A stretch of 64,000 bases of DNA from Membranipora membranacea (taxonomy: Eukaryota > Bryozoa > Gymnolaemata > Cheilostomatida > Membraniporidae), in contig OU612075.1 of NCBI GenBank assembly GCA_914767715.1, positions 7,812,001 through 7,876,000 of the forward strand, written 5' to 3'. Position numbers and translations under genes: made by a program. Below the pieces are notes generated by a model. That model did not search any database and was not told the origin of the DNA. It saw nothing but the letters and a program-made list of their open reading frames with translations. Positions 32,701 through 47,700 of this stretch are shown piece after piece (the first letter of the stretch is position 1; each line of letters opens with the position of its first letter).

Positions 32701-35700
32701 AGGTCACAAGGTGTCCATAATCCTCCTAGTGTGCAGCCACTGGCCGTGATACCTTGATCTTAACCACTAGGCTAAGAAGAATTAAACCTGGTCAGAAAAG
32801 TTGGATGTCAGGCTGGCGCTAAGGCGAGTCGCAAGGTTGTCCTAAATCTATCATACTACTGATAATCCTGCAGCTTATCAGTGCAGCAATTCCAAATCCA
32901 GGCAATCTAAATTCTAAATCAAACTTGATACAAATCAGGGAGGATGCAACACCACCCTCCCTGATCTATGGACCAGAGTGTACTTACACTTTGGTTTCAC
33001 TGTCCCTCTTCATAACTCTCTCTGCCTTAAATCTTGACTGGGTCTGTTTGAACTCCTTTGCCCATTGTAAGGTTTCTGGTTTTACCGTTGGCTTGTTATA
33101 AATAGACTTCAAATTTGACTGATGGTGTCTCCATGATCTAAATTGGTTGGAAAGATTAATTGTAATAGTAAACACAGCGCTGATAGTGTAGTTAAGCAAT
33201 TGCATCATACAGCAATAAAACCTGGTAAAATTGGAACTTTCTACCTGTCCCAACTGATAAGACCTTTTTATCAAGCTGTCGGTTGTTGTTTGTGTACAAC
33301 ATACTCTTAGATCTAGTGAATATTCCATCAAATTTTGGGTAGGGACGTCAAAAACTTCCAAAAAACTTATCGTTTAGAGGAATTTAAAGAATCATTCCAG
33401 CGGATGTTTATTGCCAAAAAAAACGCTTCTGTATTGTGTATTTGTGGTTTTGTCTTATCGACAGCAGTGTGAAAAGCTTCTGTTGTGAGAACCTATTTCA
33501 AGGATTCCTTGTCATCCATCTTCAAATTCTTTTGTTGACGGTTAGTCATGAAAAATACTGTTTTCAGAGTTGGTACAACAAAAAATGAGAAGTAAGCTAG
33601 AAAACCGGAAATGTGTAGTTTCAGTTGATGAGTGGAAAGTGGTTACAAACTTTACGAGCTGAAAACTGAGTATCTGGCTAACTACACATGCATTTAAAGT
33701 TTAGATGACGTTTACAGGCAATATCTACACTTACCATGATAAACTGCTTTTGTGTTGTCCCAGATGAAATAAAAATACCCCTAGCACCTTTCAGATTGAA
33801 GAAAAACTTTGAGAGTGAATTTGGAATGGAGCTGGGGGGTCTTTCAATTAGTAACAGCCAAAATCGCAATCTGAACGCTCACTCACTGAGTGAGTGAGAC
33901 CTGCTAGGGGTCTCGCTCTCATCGCTCACTCATTGATGGAACTATATACATTCTGAGTGAGTGATCTGGGAACAATTTTGTCTCATTGAAACACCAAGTG
34001 AGCGATAATTTTGAGCGATGTGATAATGATAATTTGCTTTAGTAAAGCATCGCTCATTCTAATTGAAAGACCCCCTGGTTAATTGGACAAACGCACAAAA
34101 TTGTATTGATTATTCAAAAAATCAAGTGGCCAGAGATTTGACGTTGATAGCTAAGATTGATATGCAATATACTCAGAATCTGTTTCATATGACATGAAGA
34201 GTACGTGTCAGCAAACAGATACAAAAACATGCATAGACAAGCATACAGGACAGTGTAGTTCATGATGTTAATTAGATATTGAGTGGGCTGCAGATAACCC
34301 TTTCTCACCTTTGTATAGTTACTGCAGATATCCTCTTATTCTCCTGATCTTCCCTATAGGATCTCTTGAGTTTGAGGTAGGCTTTCCTGTTTACATAACC
34401 TCTGAATATCTTCTGAATGCTGACTGCTGCCGCGGCTTCGCGCTGTCTCTCTGAATCAGCATCTATCTTCTCCCAATGCTCAGCCTATAAAATATTATAA
34501 AGCATCGGTTTGTGTAAGCTAATAGCCTGATCATTTTTGAAGACAAAACAAACAAACAAAATGGGGCCGTTGTGATAAGGCTAGTAAGTTACCATCAGGG
34601 TAAGGGAGCTATTAAATGATAACAAAAAGGTCTTACAACATTTACGCTTTGTAATTGAAACAGTCCTAGAGTTGGCCACACAGACACTTGCGCATCAAAT
34701 TTCCAAACAAGCGTATCAGCAACTGAGGATATCAGTGATATAACTCATGCTATGGCATTGACATTGATACATAGATGCCTAACCAGTATTTGCAGGTTTT
34801 GTTATTACTGGTTAACCACAATCAGTGGTAGGGATAGCCTGTTATCTTGATGAATTTCAACGTCCAGAAAAAATTCCTGTGACAACCAGATAGTAGTAAG
34901 GATAGTGGGTTAGTTTTTCGGCTAGTCCATCTAATTCATTCTTGAAAGAAACCCTATCACTGATTTTGTATATACAGGCGATTGGCGAAAATTGGGAAGA
35001 CTCCCAAGAGCGGTCTAGGTTTCTTTCGGCTTTATTTCTATGTGCTATGGCCTTTTAACTAACTTGTTCAATCAGAGTGACAATAAGACAATCAACCGAT
35101 CAATCAACCAAGTCAATTGACCAATAAAAAAGTGTAATACAAATAAAAACTACATCTGCTTGGAATCAATTCATGTGGTTTGAAGATGGTACAACTTAGA
35201 TCGACTCATTCTTGGTTGTGTTTCATGCTTCATTGATATCTTACCTTCATGTATTGGGGTATTGGCCTACTAGAGTCTGGTCTAGACTGTGTTGAGGACA
35301 TGCTGGACCTAGGTCTAGATGTCCTGGGTCTACTGTCACCTGCTCCGCTCTCTGTCAAGAATGTTGGTGATGGATGCAGAGGATGCTCATCTGGGCTTGG
35401 TATCCTATCAAAACAGAATACAATGATTCTAATACAGAGTTGAGTTGTCTGCACGGAACTATGTAATATTATATATATTGTATATTATTATATCACTCTG
35501 AATTAGTTCTGCTAAGCTACTATAATTTCCCTGGCTCTAACCAAAACACAATGCTATTGCTGGCAGTATAGAAAAGGTATTTCAAAAACCAAAAAATAAT
35601 GAACACAATGTCGCCTAGTTCGATTATGAAACAAAAATAAACTCTGTTTGCCTTGTTAGTGCCCTTACCAAGTAACATCAGAGCGGAAGCTCTGTGCACT

Positions 35701-38700
35701 ACTTGTTGAATTACTCAACAACCTAAATAAAAAAAGAATGTAGAATGCGTATGCAACAGATGGAACAGTTGCAACATATGCAGCAGATGCAACATATATA
35801 ATCATATCTACTCATACGAATATGTAAAAATGCATGAGGTGGTCAAACAATATCAGGGTATGTGATATTTAAGGTTGAGCCCAAGGGGTAACTTTCAATT
35901 AAAGATCTTTATCCCACACATAAGTCTATGTCAGCACTATTCCCACAATGCATCTGTAAGCATGATTCCCAGGGAGATTACCAACTTCTTGATGATATAA
36001 ACATATAGCCTGCTCCACTTAATTCAGACTATATAATTAAGAGTTCCTGTTACAAGACAGTTTTTTGAGCTCAAATTTGATCAGAGTTGTCTTCTCTCAA
36101 TTTAGGTACTGTTTAGTCCGCGTAGGGTAGGAAAAAGGAACTGAAATTGACTCAGCTTAAAAACCGCATGGTGATATATATTGTCCCTGATTTTGCAAAT
36201 AATGATGTTGAAGTGATTCGCACAAACCTAGGTCTCTCAAACTTGATGGCATTGTACACAGATAGATCTGATGGAATCGGGGTGAGATCTCGAGTTGAGG
36301 ACATCGGTCGTACACTTAGTGATTGAGTTATCTCTCCCTGTCCATTGTCTTTACCTACGGACTCTGTATCAGGGATCACATCCAAGGCTCTCATGCTATT
36401 GACTGAAGTAAAGAAAAAACAGACATGATATTCCATCATCAGAATTTGATATCTATGAATTTGTGTGAGCATGCATGTCTATTGGAACACATCACATATG
36501 CTATACCCCTTTCCTTCAACTTTCCTCATTATTACTACACCCAGAAAAGTCATGGCAAGCTTCCTTGGAGAAATTGCTCAAACCAATTCAGGGGCATATC
36601 AGAATAATCGTCTTTTTATTGTTAGCATATATTGAGAAGTGTTTCAACAAAACTTTGCTCACCATTGTTGATATATTCTTGAGGGTTGAGTTGTTTGTGG
36701 GCAGATCTATCATGTTCTCCAGAGTAAGGATGATTCCTCGGCTGTCTCGGTGACCTACAGCCGTATGTACCGTGTATGGAGGGTATGGAGGGTGCTGAGC
36801 GCAGAGTCTGCACTAACGTCTGTGACTTATCCATTGATGAGGCAAGTTTACCTGCAGACTTTGGTTTTGGTCTAGTTGGGCGCTCAAAATGTTCCTGATG
36901 ATAAAACATGCATTATTTATTATTGTACAGTCCAGATATATAAAATATATATTATCCGAAACTTGTGATAATCTTTTTGACATAAATGAATTTGACTGGC
37001 AATTGAATATATACGCTTAATTCACTAAAAGAGTTTTACAGATAGAATGAATCCCGATGTATGAGATAGTGAGATGTGGAGGAGTCTATGGTATTTTGAG
37101 CAGGCCAATTTTGTATGGAATAAACTTTGACTCACCGGATTAAACGGAGGTTCAAAGTTGACAGCAGATGCTGCCCGTTCCGTAATTGGGTTGTCTCTTG
37201 TTTTAATGGTCTTAGCCCTACCAGGAGGACTGCGGGACCTGAGTACCGTCCCGCTAGGCGTTGGATAGGCTGAGAACTGGAACATGGGTGACTGTACCAA
37301 TTCTTTTTGCTGAGATTTCTGGCGCTTGGCTTTTTCAGCAGGAGATTCTGCTCGCTTCACAACTTCCAATGCCATTTCCTGAAAGGCAAAATAACGGTCT
37401 TGACAACTAAATTTGTGGTCAGAATATTAGAATGGATTGTATTCCAATCATTCAGTAATATTTAAATATCAACTGTTGTGCATAACATCACACTAGCAGA
37501 TCAATGATGATACAAGTCACCCTGCGCTGCACTGCACAGCACAGGGTGACCCGAATCCGAATGACCTATTTACTTTTTGCCATCGAAAGCTAACGTTTTT
37601 CCATTGCGGATGGGGTTATTTTTTCTTTTGGGAATTCAAGCACTTTTGAATTAGTTCAGTACCTTCGTTGCAAATATAACCAACCCGGACTGATTGGTTG
37701 CACCTGTGCAAAGTGCCGGGTCTCTAAACAAATACAAATACAAATATAAGGGGCAGGAGAATTTCCTGAATGACGAGCATGCATGAGCCTAGCCTGTCTT
37801 GACAAAGCTTGTTAAGGCAGGCTAGTATGAGCCATCCTACCTATCATTTATTGCATAGTGGAGCAACTATAATGCTTCACACCAGATGGTCAGGAAAAAC
37901 GGCCCTATTAGGAGGCAAAACTGATGGAAGCTGAGGGAGAACTTTAAAGCAAGTTGTTCAGATGGTTGCTTAAGAGTCATGTAGTAAATATTGACAAACA
38001 CTATCTATAGTCAACGACAGACGCCAAATAATTGGCTCCATAAAGGCATTTCGTGATATTGGCAGGAACAAAGCAAGACTATATATCAAATTGAAGCTAA
38101 GACTCTGGGGAATAAGAACACTTAAAAGAAATTTGTTTTACCTTAAAAACAGCCGCCCCCATTTTTTTTTCTTTACTACCTTGATATTCTTACGTAGGAC
38201 AAAATTCCCCTTGATTTGATATATGGTGATGCTTTGATCCTTCGGATATCACAAACTGTCAGAAAAAGATGACTTGTCAGTTGACTAATACTCACAGATT
38301 TCTCAGAGCTCTGGTCCTCTGGTAGAGGTACTTGCTCCGATATGGTGTCGCCATCTTCTCGGATACCTTTCAGCTCTGAATCCTCTTTAGTTTTCACAGA
38401 AGAGACAGGAGAATTCAACCGTTCATTTCTGAAACGCAAACCTTTCAAGTTTTCATTTTGTTGTTATTCAAAAGATTATGGGAACAATTGGATGTGCATC
38501 ATGCAATTATAACCAACCGGTCAAAGCCACTGTAAAATTATGCTTGGCAGACAGGTAAAAGGTTGATTAAAACCAGGGTCTTATCACTCGCCCATCCCGA
38601 AGCATGTGCGGCAAAATATTAGTGCTTTAGGGGCTAGGCCGCAATATCTGCGCCAGTTCGCTCTCTGTTTGCAGGCAGGTCGGAGCACACCTGGGGGTCA

Positions 38701-41700
38701 ACCAAACCCCAATATTCGTTGGACTGCAGTGGGATTCTGACCCACAACCTCCAGCATTAACATGCTAAAGGAACGGCACTCTAACCAACTGAGCCACCTC
38801 CTACTCACAGGTATTTTCATTGTAATGTTAGATGTTATTAAATCTCATGCAAAATTGACAAACAAATGAACCCCAGAAAGTGTTAGAATCTTAACATTGG
38901 ACAATGTAAGTTGGTGAAAGGGAGGTTTGAAATTTTTAAAGATTATTTTATTTCAACTGCCCAAGTGTTATTCACTTTCTACTGGTCAGGGTCAATGAAA
39001 GTAGCCTATGTGCAGTGCCTATTTGCAAAATTGATCTCAGGCTAACAGTAACTTGCCTTATTTGGTTGATAAAGGGCAACTCCTCATCGCTTGTAAACAT
39101 GATAATAGTTTTCATGTCTTTGTAGTTTTATTGTAAAGGCAAAGAGAGTATCACAATAGCAAAGTAATTTTTTGTGCAATATAAATTATTTTTGTACCAA
39201 ATAGGAGAAAAATTCTGGCGCGCTAAATTTGATATTCTTTTGGTTGGATCTTTGAGGGCAGTTGAGGATTCCTGAAATAACGCTGATTCAAGTTTGATAC
39301 ATAACTATGTCCCGGCTGAAAAGCTTCTGGCATATCAGATGATGGGAAGAAACAACACATACACGACATTAACAGCACCAAAAACAGTTGCAAATGTGTT
39401 GGCTCTGATGGGTTGGGTTGTATGAGACAAACCAATCAGAGCCAACACATTGGCTACACATAAAAGTACTATGATATGTTTTTACAACACTGTTGGATAT
39501 CCTACCTCATCTCCATCAAGCTCTTAACTCTTAGCCTCTCTATATCAGGAGCTATAGACTGTACAATGGTCATGTATTCTCTAACTCTAGGACTGGGTGG
39601 GTCATCTACCACCCCTTCTTGGTCCTCCATAAACTGATAGGATTTCGGGATAGGTTCATACTCATAAGGGTAGCTTTCATACTCATATACGCTGCTGGGT
39701 GGCACAGCGTAGCGGGAGGTCAGATAGTCCATGTACTCCTTACCAAACAGCTCAACACTACACAGAGGTGTAAAAATACATACACTGAACAACATTTATG
39801 GGTAACGGGCGGAAAAGAAACGACCCTACTCTTGCTCGAGTTTTAGGAGCTCATGACAATAAAAACTGTATGAACAAAACACTTAGTGACATGCTACTTG
39901 CTACTATCAATGAAGTCTGTACTGTCAAGTGTTGTTGGTATCCCTCAATAGCAAATCTTGACAGGACAGGCTGATGTCAGTGTATTGCTAGTTGTTGGAG
40001 TTCTGTATCACTCTATATAGAGCTACTCACATCTGCACACAAACACGAACAATGTCTTGGCATGATAAATTTGATGGCCGCTGTGAAAAGATTTTTACGA
40101 CCAGCATACACTTGTATACCGTGTATGAAGACCATGTATCCACATTGACTGAAACAGTATACACAGTTAGCATATTGCTTTACAGTCTGATGCAGTGCCC
40201 AAACAACAAGTTACACCTCACCAACAGCAACAGTTTACAGAATAGATTCAAAGGATAATTTAAAATAAATGATGATAGGAGCAAAAGCAAGCAACCAGAG
40301 AGGCCGTTGTACCGGCAACAAGAACAGAAAAGGATGGCTACCCCACATGCATGAAGATCAGTTGTTCTCAATGACATTTTTATCTATCGACCCATGTAAA
40401 CCTGGCGTTTTCTTGCTGCCAAACCTAAATCTCCTTTACCCAATATGTACTGACTCCATCCCAACAACCCAAATATCCAAAATGATTCTGTGCCACTATG
40501 GTTTCAAATTTTAAGATTCACTTTAGTCCTGCTCATTGAGACATGGTCTACTTCTAGGTCTAGGTCACTCTACTGATGTCTGCTCACTCATCCGTATTTA
40601 TCCGCTATGGCCTGACCCCCAACTAAGCCTGACCCCAACTAAAATACTGACCCCAACAAAAACTCTTTACAGAGTCTACATCAGATTAGACAGAGACTCC
40701 ATTGTTGATTGGACAAGGTGAAAAATCTTGACTTTCCAAGGCCAGTAACATAATCGAAGTTAGATGCATGACATTTGTGTCACCATTAGAACAGAGATTT
40801 GAGCAACAGGCATAACATCTACAAACCATGATGAAAACCTGACCAGGCCTAAGTTTGGCCCTATGTCAGGAAGCTCTAAGCTATGGTCTTTTTTCTTCCT
40901 GAAAGTCATTGACAAAGCAATCAGATGATTATACTACAGCACAGATGAAAAGCTCAAATGTTGCAGGGTTGCTGGAATTAGCATTTTATTACCAATCACA
41001 ACCCTACCAATGACAATGTGGTCGATAATAAAATGCTACCACAATAACTCGGCAACGTTTGTGGTTTAAATAAATGTTAACATACGGTAATAATTTGATT
41101 GGAAATGCGCATAATTGCAAATACAGACTACTGAAGCAACAATGTCCATGCTTTGACTAGACGAGGTGCGATGTAGCCAGGTGAAGTTGACGCCATGCAC
41201 AATACGGATATTGCACAAACATGCTGAGCAGTTGCAACAATGTAGGTACGGTAGTTTATTTAGTACAAGCAGTAAATTCTCAACCTATGGCTCTAACTGC
41301 TCTTCTAAACTAAATGCCTACCTCCCAGCAGCACTCCTATGCCGGCGTATTTCAGCAGCTTTTATGTTGGTGATATTTAGAAGGGTCTTGGTTGTATCTT
41401 TATCCATTTCAATCACGTTATTGCTAGCTGCCTGTGCAATCCTCTCTGTTCCTGGCAACACCTACAAGGGATAGGTAATTTAGTTGTTGTGTTAATTATA
41501 GCAATCTACATTCGCATTTAATATAAAATAGTTCATGTCCTTCCCATCATTGCTTTGGCAATATTCCTAATATGGGTTTGTGTTACCCAACCAATCCCCA
41601 GAGAAAAAAACTCTATAGAAGAATATAAATCTTAAAGGAACACATGCGCTGTTTAGGTTAAATCATATGCTCGGTTAAAAATATGTGAAAGAAGAGATGA

Positions 41701-44700
41701 AAAATAGCACCTTTTCAGCTATAGTAACACTTTTGAGTTTGCCAAATACTGAAAACAACATACTATTTTAAAAATAAATTTGAAGTTGCCTTCTCAGTCA
41801 AGATGCTCAAGTCTGATAGCCAATAGCGAAATTCACTTGTTTACCTTCTCAACAGCTCGACATTTCTCAGTATATTGAGAGACGGGTGCAGTTTTAGGCC
41901 TGAATCCTGCACTGGTTCCTCCAACAGATCTACCTTGAGCTGATAACCTGGCTGAGGTCCTAGCATAGCTGTGAGATTTGAACACCTCTTGTTGGCTGCA
42001 AAGCGATCATAAACATAATACAGATAAATATATATCTACCCGACGGAAGCATGCGTGTCCTGATTTGTTGAAATTTCTGGTCAACTTTGTGATGTGGGAA
42101 CAGAAACAATCTTATACATTATGAAGGCCAAAGGCTACGCCCACAGGTCAATTGTTTGAATCAAACCCAAGAGTAGCGTTGGCTTACATTGACAGCAACC
42201 AGAAACGAGCCTTGTTGCTCAGGAAGATCATATCTGTGTGGGTAAATTGATTTTTTTTAAAACCTTAAATTTTCTTTGGGAATGTGGCGGTGTGAATACA
42301 CCAATGAGAGATTATATTACCATTTCTTCAAAAGATTTTTTGCGTGTTTTGCATGATACATCTATTAAATATGACAGAAAATATGATATTTTCATAGCTA
42401 CATGTGACGTGGCCACAGTGTGGGCTCTGGTCTTGGTTGGTAGGGCTAACACATGAAGTGGGTACTTAGAATCTAGAGTAATTTCTGTGTATACATATAG
42501 TTACAAAAGATGTCGTAGTAGTGGTAGTCTACTTGGTAAAGTGAGTCTACAACAATTGCATGCGGTTTACTCTCTAACAATAAGAAGAGGTACACTGCAT
42601 ATATAAAAGAAAACACCAACCAATCACAAAAGTTGGGTATCAGCTAATGTGCTAATTCTCTAATGTTGACAATACTACCGATCCAAACCACTTGATCAAT
42701 CAACCAAGCACAGTAACCACACCAGCGGGAACGGCAATCCATCTACCTGTCCACACTACCATCGGGCGACTGTGTTGGCCCTGATATGATTGGCTGTTGG
42801 TTGGGAGAGCGTTCATCAGCCAGCCAATCAGAGCCTACACATTGGCTACTCCGATTTGGGTGAATAAATTGATCTCTTTGAATAATGTAATACATCCTAA
42901 ACTTTAGTGAGCGTTATGAGCAAAAACATGAACATATACACTACAGGATAAAAAGATTCATCAGATTTTACAAATTCAATTTCTCAATTAATTCACCCCT
43001 CTCTTCTATTATCATTAGATTTTGGCAAGAGGAGAACTTTGAATGTTTTTGTCGCATACGGGTGAGGGCTTAAAAAGTATTTACTTTTCTAGATTTTATA
43101 AATTCCATGAGAATTTTCATCCTGTAGGTAACTCATACAATTAAGCATCAATCAGAATTTTAAAACTAACAATAAACTTGCAGATGTGTAATGATCAAAA
43201 AATCAGCAACAGGACAAGTCTGTTTAGAGGGATTATATAAATCATAGACATTGACAGCTCAGCACAGCAATGGAAACTGAGCCACAAGAATACCTTTCGT
43301 TTCTTTTGGCAATCAGATTCCCAATTGAGAGTTTAGGCAACATGACCCTATAAATTGTCAGCACAATTCAAGGATGTGAACTTAGTTTTTATCATTCAAT
43401 CAACGGTACAGCAATGAATGACACTAAAATGGGAAGGGTGTGGTGCTGGAGTGTTCGGAAGAAAAGATGAAATTGTTGACCCGGAAAGAAAGAACATAAA
43501 CAAAACAATTTGTGCATGTGGATATTACTATCAATTCTTGGATCAAAGAATATTACTGTTGAAGGGAATGTGAGGGGTTGAACCAAGGAGTAACAGCTCC
43601 TTGGTTGGACTCAGGTATCATGCATTTAAGAAACACTCCGTACACAGTCTTTCGATGCTGTGGCTTTCTTTCTAATCGAGAAAGCTGAGACTATCTACAT
43701 TTTTGGGACACAACTGAAACTATATACATGAATACGGTTTTAATGTACCTAAGACCAACTTACGATTCGTTACAGGTGGGAGTAACAGTGCCTCTCCAGT
43801 CCACTATTGTGTTCATGGATTGTGTAGGAGAACCACCGCTCTCTATCGGTGCAGGAAGAGCTCTCATGCTTGACGCTCTGTCTACAGGGCTTGGTGGGTG
43901 ACTGGGCGGAGGTTCACTGAAATAGATGGTGGGTACATGAGGTTACATGAGGCTGCAATGATTTCTTACTTCTTGCTGTGACAGTAGGGGAATTAAACAG
44001 AGAAAATTGATATGAGCCTGCTGAAGGGACCTCTGTTACCACCTCATCGAGCAGAAGGAATGTGCAAGGGATGGTTCTTTGAGGTCACTAAAGTAAATGG
44101 TCAAACTTTGACACTTGGATGCTTGTCCAGTCTCATATATTTTGAAAACTGGTATATAGAGTTTCGATTTAGGTTTAGCTTTTACTAAACACTGAATCAG
44201 ATGACCAACATCCATCCGATCTATGGTGAACCAAGGAGTTAAGTTCTTGGATGAACTGAGATGGAGCAAAAAGTTCTATGCTATAAGTTATAAAGAGAAT
44301 GAGGCTTACATGGCAAGTTGCTTGTTTGGTAGGGTAGGAGGTGTGTCTTTAGGTCTATTGAGCACTGCCCTAAATCCAGATTCCTTCTCATAGCTTATTT
44401 CAGCTGATGCAAAGTCTGCAAGCCCAACGACATCCTTCATCTGCAGTGATCTATTCTCAGCTGAAGAAGCTGTTTGTGGCCTATCAACATTTTATTAAAA
44501 GAGAATAAGATGCCATAATGCAATCAATGCCGACATACAGGGCTTTAACAATGTCAATTGGATCAAGGAGTGGATTGGATGCAGTTGGTAAAACAAACCT
44601 GAATACAATCAGCTATCCCAAAAGGACGTGAGTGTGAGGCTTATGTAATGTAATTAATATGACCTGATTTAAATTCGTTTGATTGCATGATAATTTATCT

Positions 44701-47700
44701 ATCAGAAATCTCACTAGAGCTCGGCTGGGAGGGATGGGACTACATCAGCATTCAGATGCTTGATCATTTGATCAACTATCATAAACGCAAGAAGTAACAA
44801 ATACTCCTTGCTACAAGCCAATTTCTCACCTGTGGCGTGAGATGAGTGCCAGAGATGATCTAGGTCTGTGTTTACGCTCCCTCCTTGGTTTGAGAGAGTT
44901 GAATCTCTTCACATTATTTGGCTGGTAGGTCTCAGTCATGTTGAAGAACTGCTCTATAGATTTCTCTCTCAGATTCCTTCCCTTATCTTCAGAAGTCGGC
45001 CTTGGCATGGGGTGTAATTCTAAGAAAAAGTTCAAAGGTAATTTGTAACTTCCATAAGCTGTAGCTTGATTCATGGAGATACATGCTTGTCATAGGTGTG
45101 ACAATTTGATCGGGCTTCCATCTGTTATTAATATCTTATTTTCATAGGTAAACCATAGAGAAGGATTTGACTACGGTTCGATCCAGGCCATAATATGTGT
45201 AACGTTACACTCTAGCACAAACCAGTCACTTTAACCAAGATAAGGCATTGGCAAAGAAATATCAAGTGTGTAAACTCCAAATATCAGGGATCACAAAATA
45301 CATCAAATCTTTATTATTATTGGCATAATGTCAGAATTATTTCACCAACCTTCATTTTCTCCAATAATGGCGTTGACTATGTGTGGTGTGAACAGCTCAG
45401 GATACAGATCCGATGGGTGACCTTGAACTTTATTGACCTCTCTTTGTATTTGTTCAATGTAATCATAGACGACAGGAGTGAATGGCCGGCTCACTGAAAT
45501 GATGAAAAGAATAGAATACAATATTCTATTTGGTTTTTTCAAATATCTTTATCTATCAATTAGATGACATTAAAGGTGTTGAAAGATGGTCTTCGGGGCA
45601 ACCCAGAGTTATAGAAAAACTAAGCGAGTAGCAGTACTTCTCTTGGTGACGCAACTGTCAAAATACAGAAGATGCTGCATCTCAAACACAATAATCCACA
45701 TGGATAATGTAGGAAAGTAATACGTCAGATCTTTGTTATCTTACGTCCTGATTGAAAGTTTCATATTGGTTGTTTACCACATAGGTCTCTATATCAAATT
45801 GGCAGAGATGGATAATGAGCTATAGAACTTACCTGGGGTGTTATTTCTACTAGGTATTATCTCTCCGGCAGCAACATTAGCTTGTGTGATGTTATCTATA
45901 TAGCTGTCATCATCGACTAGATGATAATCAGGGGTCCTTCTGTCAGATACAGGGTACACTGCTGTCTCTAATGCTGCTGTACTATTAGGTGTGCTCACTC
46001 TGGTTGGAGTACCAATACTTCCCAATTCACTCTGTAACCAATGAAAGCTTAGTGAATAATCTCCATTGTGGCAATAGCATGTCTTAAAATCTACATTGGT
46101 GATGTATGTCATATCAAATGCCTGAATGATAATTTGTTCAGTTCGCAGTTTATTGAACTCGAACATGCAAGTTTTTGCTACGATTGAGGAAAAATCTGCT
46201 GTCTTCTATCATGGAGAACTCACAACCCATATACTCGAGTATGAAAATTCAGCAACCTTGTAACCCACCCTTTGATCACCACAAATCTGCTAAGGTTCAG
46301 AGTTATAGTATATTATTAATTGAGAAAAAATTATCATGCTTTGAGTCAACTGCGAATGAATCCTCATTTAATCACATGAATCAAGAAAATTTGTCCCCTC
46401 TTCATACAATATCAAGGGATGTGGTGTAATTGCAATCTTGTGTATCCGTTTGGTCGTCGGAGAGAGGAAGAGGAGGCTTTGGAGGTTGTAACTAAACAGC
46501 TTGGGTAATCAAGCGAGTGTGTGACATCCTATGCCTTGAGGGGGTGGCAAAGAAATAAAAGGATATGAGAAGGTAATAGTTATCAATAAAACGACAGAGA
46601 CTATAGCGTAACGAAACGACATTCAGCTTACCACATGGAAAAGTGAGAGAGTTCTACTACAGCCTCGTTTTGGCTGACTGTATCTTTAGCCACAAATGAC
46701 AACAAGTTTCAATCTTGAACTCAACTCTTGTTCTTTACAATTGTATTATTTTAGGATTGATAGTTATTTTTGATTTTTATTGTATACGATCTTTGAAATC
46801 AAGCACAGAATCTGTTGCTTCTAACACCATGTGAGAACTAAGTCTTCTCCATCAGTGACATTTGTACAGATAGTACTTCAGAAAAGTTTAATTCTAGAAC
46901 TCAACTCATGTTCTTTACAATTGTTTTCAGGAGTGATAGCTATTTTTGATTTTTATTCCTTCCATCTTTGAGATCAAACTCAGAATCTGTTGCTTCAGAT
47001 ACCATGTTACATCTGTACCTTCTCCAACAGTGACATTTGTATGGAGAGTACTTCGGAAAAGTTAAGAAAATATAGGAAGTTTTAATTTAAAGTTTAAATC
47101 TGTCTTTACCTTATTCTCGCAGGTGTCAGTTTCCCAAGTTTCCTCTTTCCGTTCATTTCCTGTTTCATCGTTGATGTAACGAGTTTCCTCGTGAGTTTCG
47201 CGCCAGCTAACAGACTTAGGCCGAGACAGACGCGAGCTTGAAGCACGAATCACTCTCTGAAATAAGGAAGAGATCACACCATAGTCAGTCGAATTCAGTC
47301 CAACTTGACACTCCTGTCGCAATTTGTCAAACTTGACACAGTCATGGTGGTACTGCTTCCGCCTTTCTACTTATCGCCAGAACAATAGCTGTTCCTTTAC
47401 CTATCGCTTATTGAGAAAAGCAGTTGCCACTGTAGTTTTTTATTAGCCACATTTATCACAAACAACCCTGATTAATATATATATATATATATGTGTTATT
47501 GCTTGTTTATTATTAACTAAAACCTTCAAGAGTAGATGGTGATTGTTGTATTGCCAAGTTCAGCGGTCACAATGCTTCTTATGCACTGAACTAGAGCTCG
47601 ATAAACTGCAGCTGAACTGAGATCATGTCGTTGGCTTACTGAAGTGGTCATGTGAGAGGGCATCGCCTCACTAGAGGTCAGAAAGGATTATGGAATCAGG

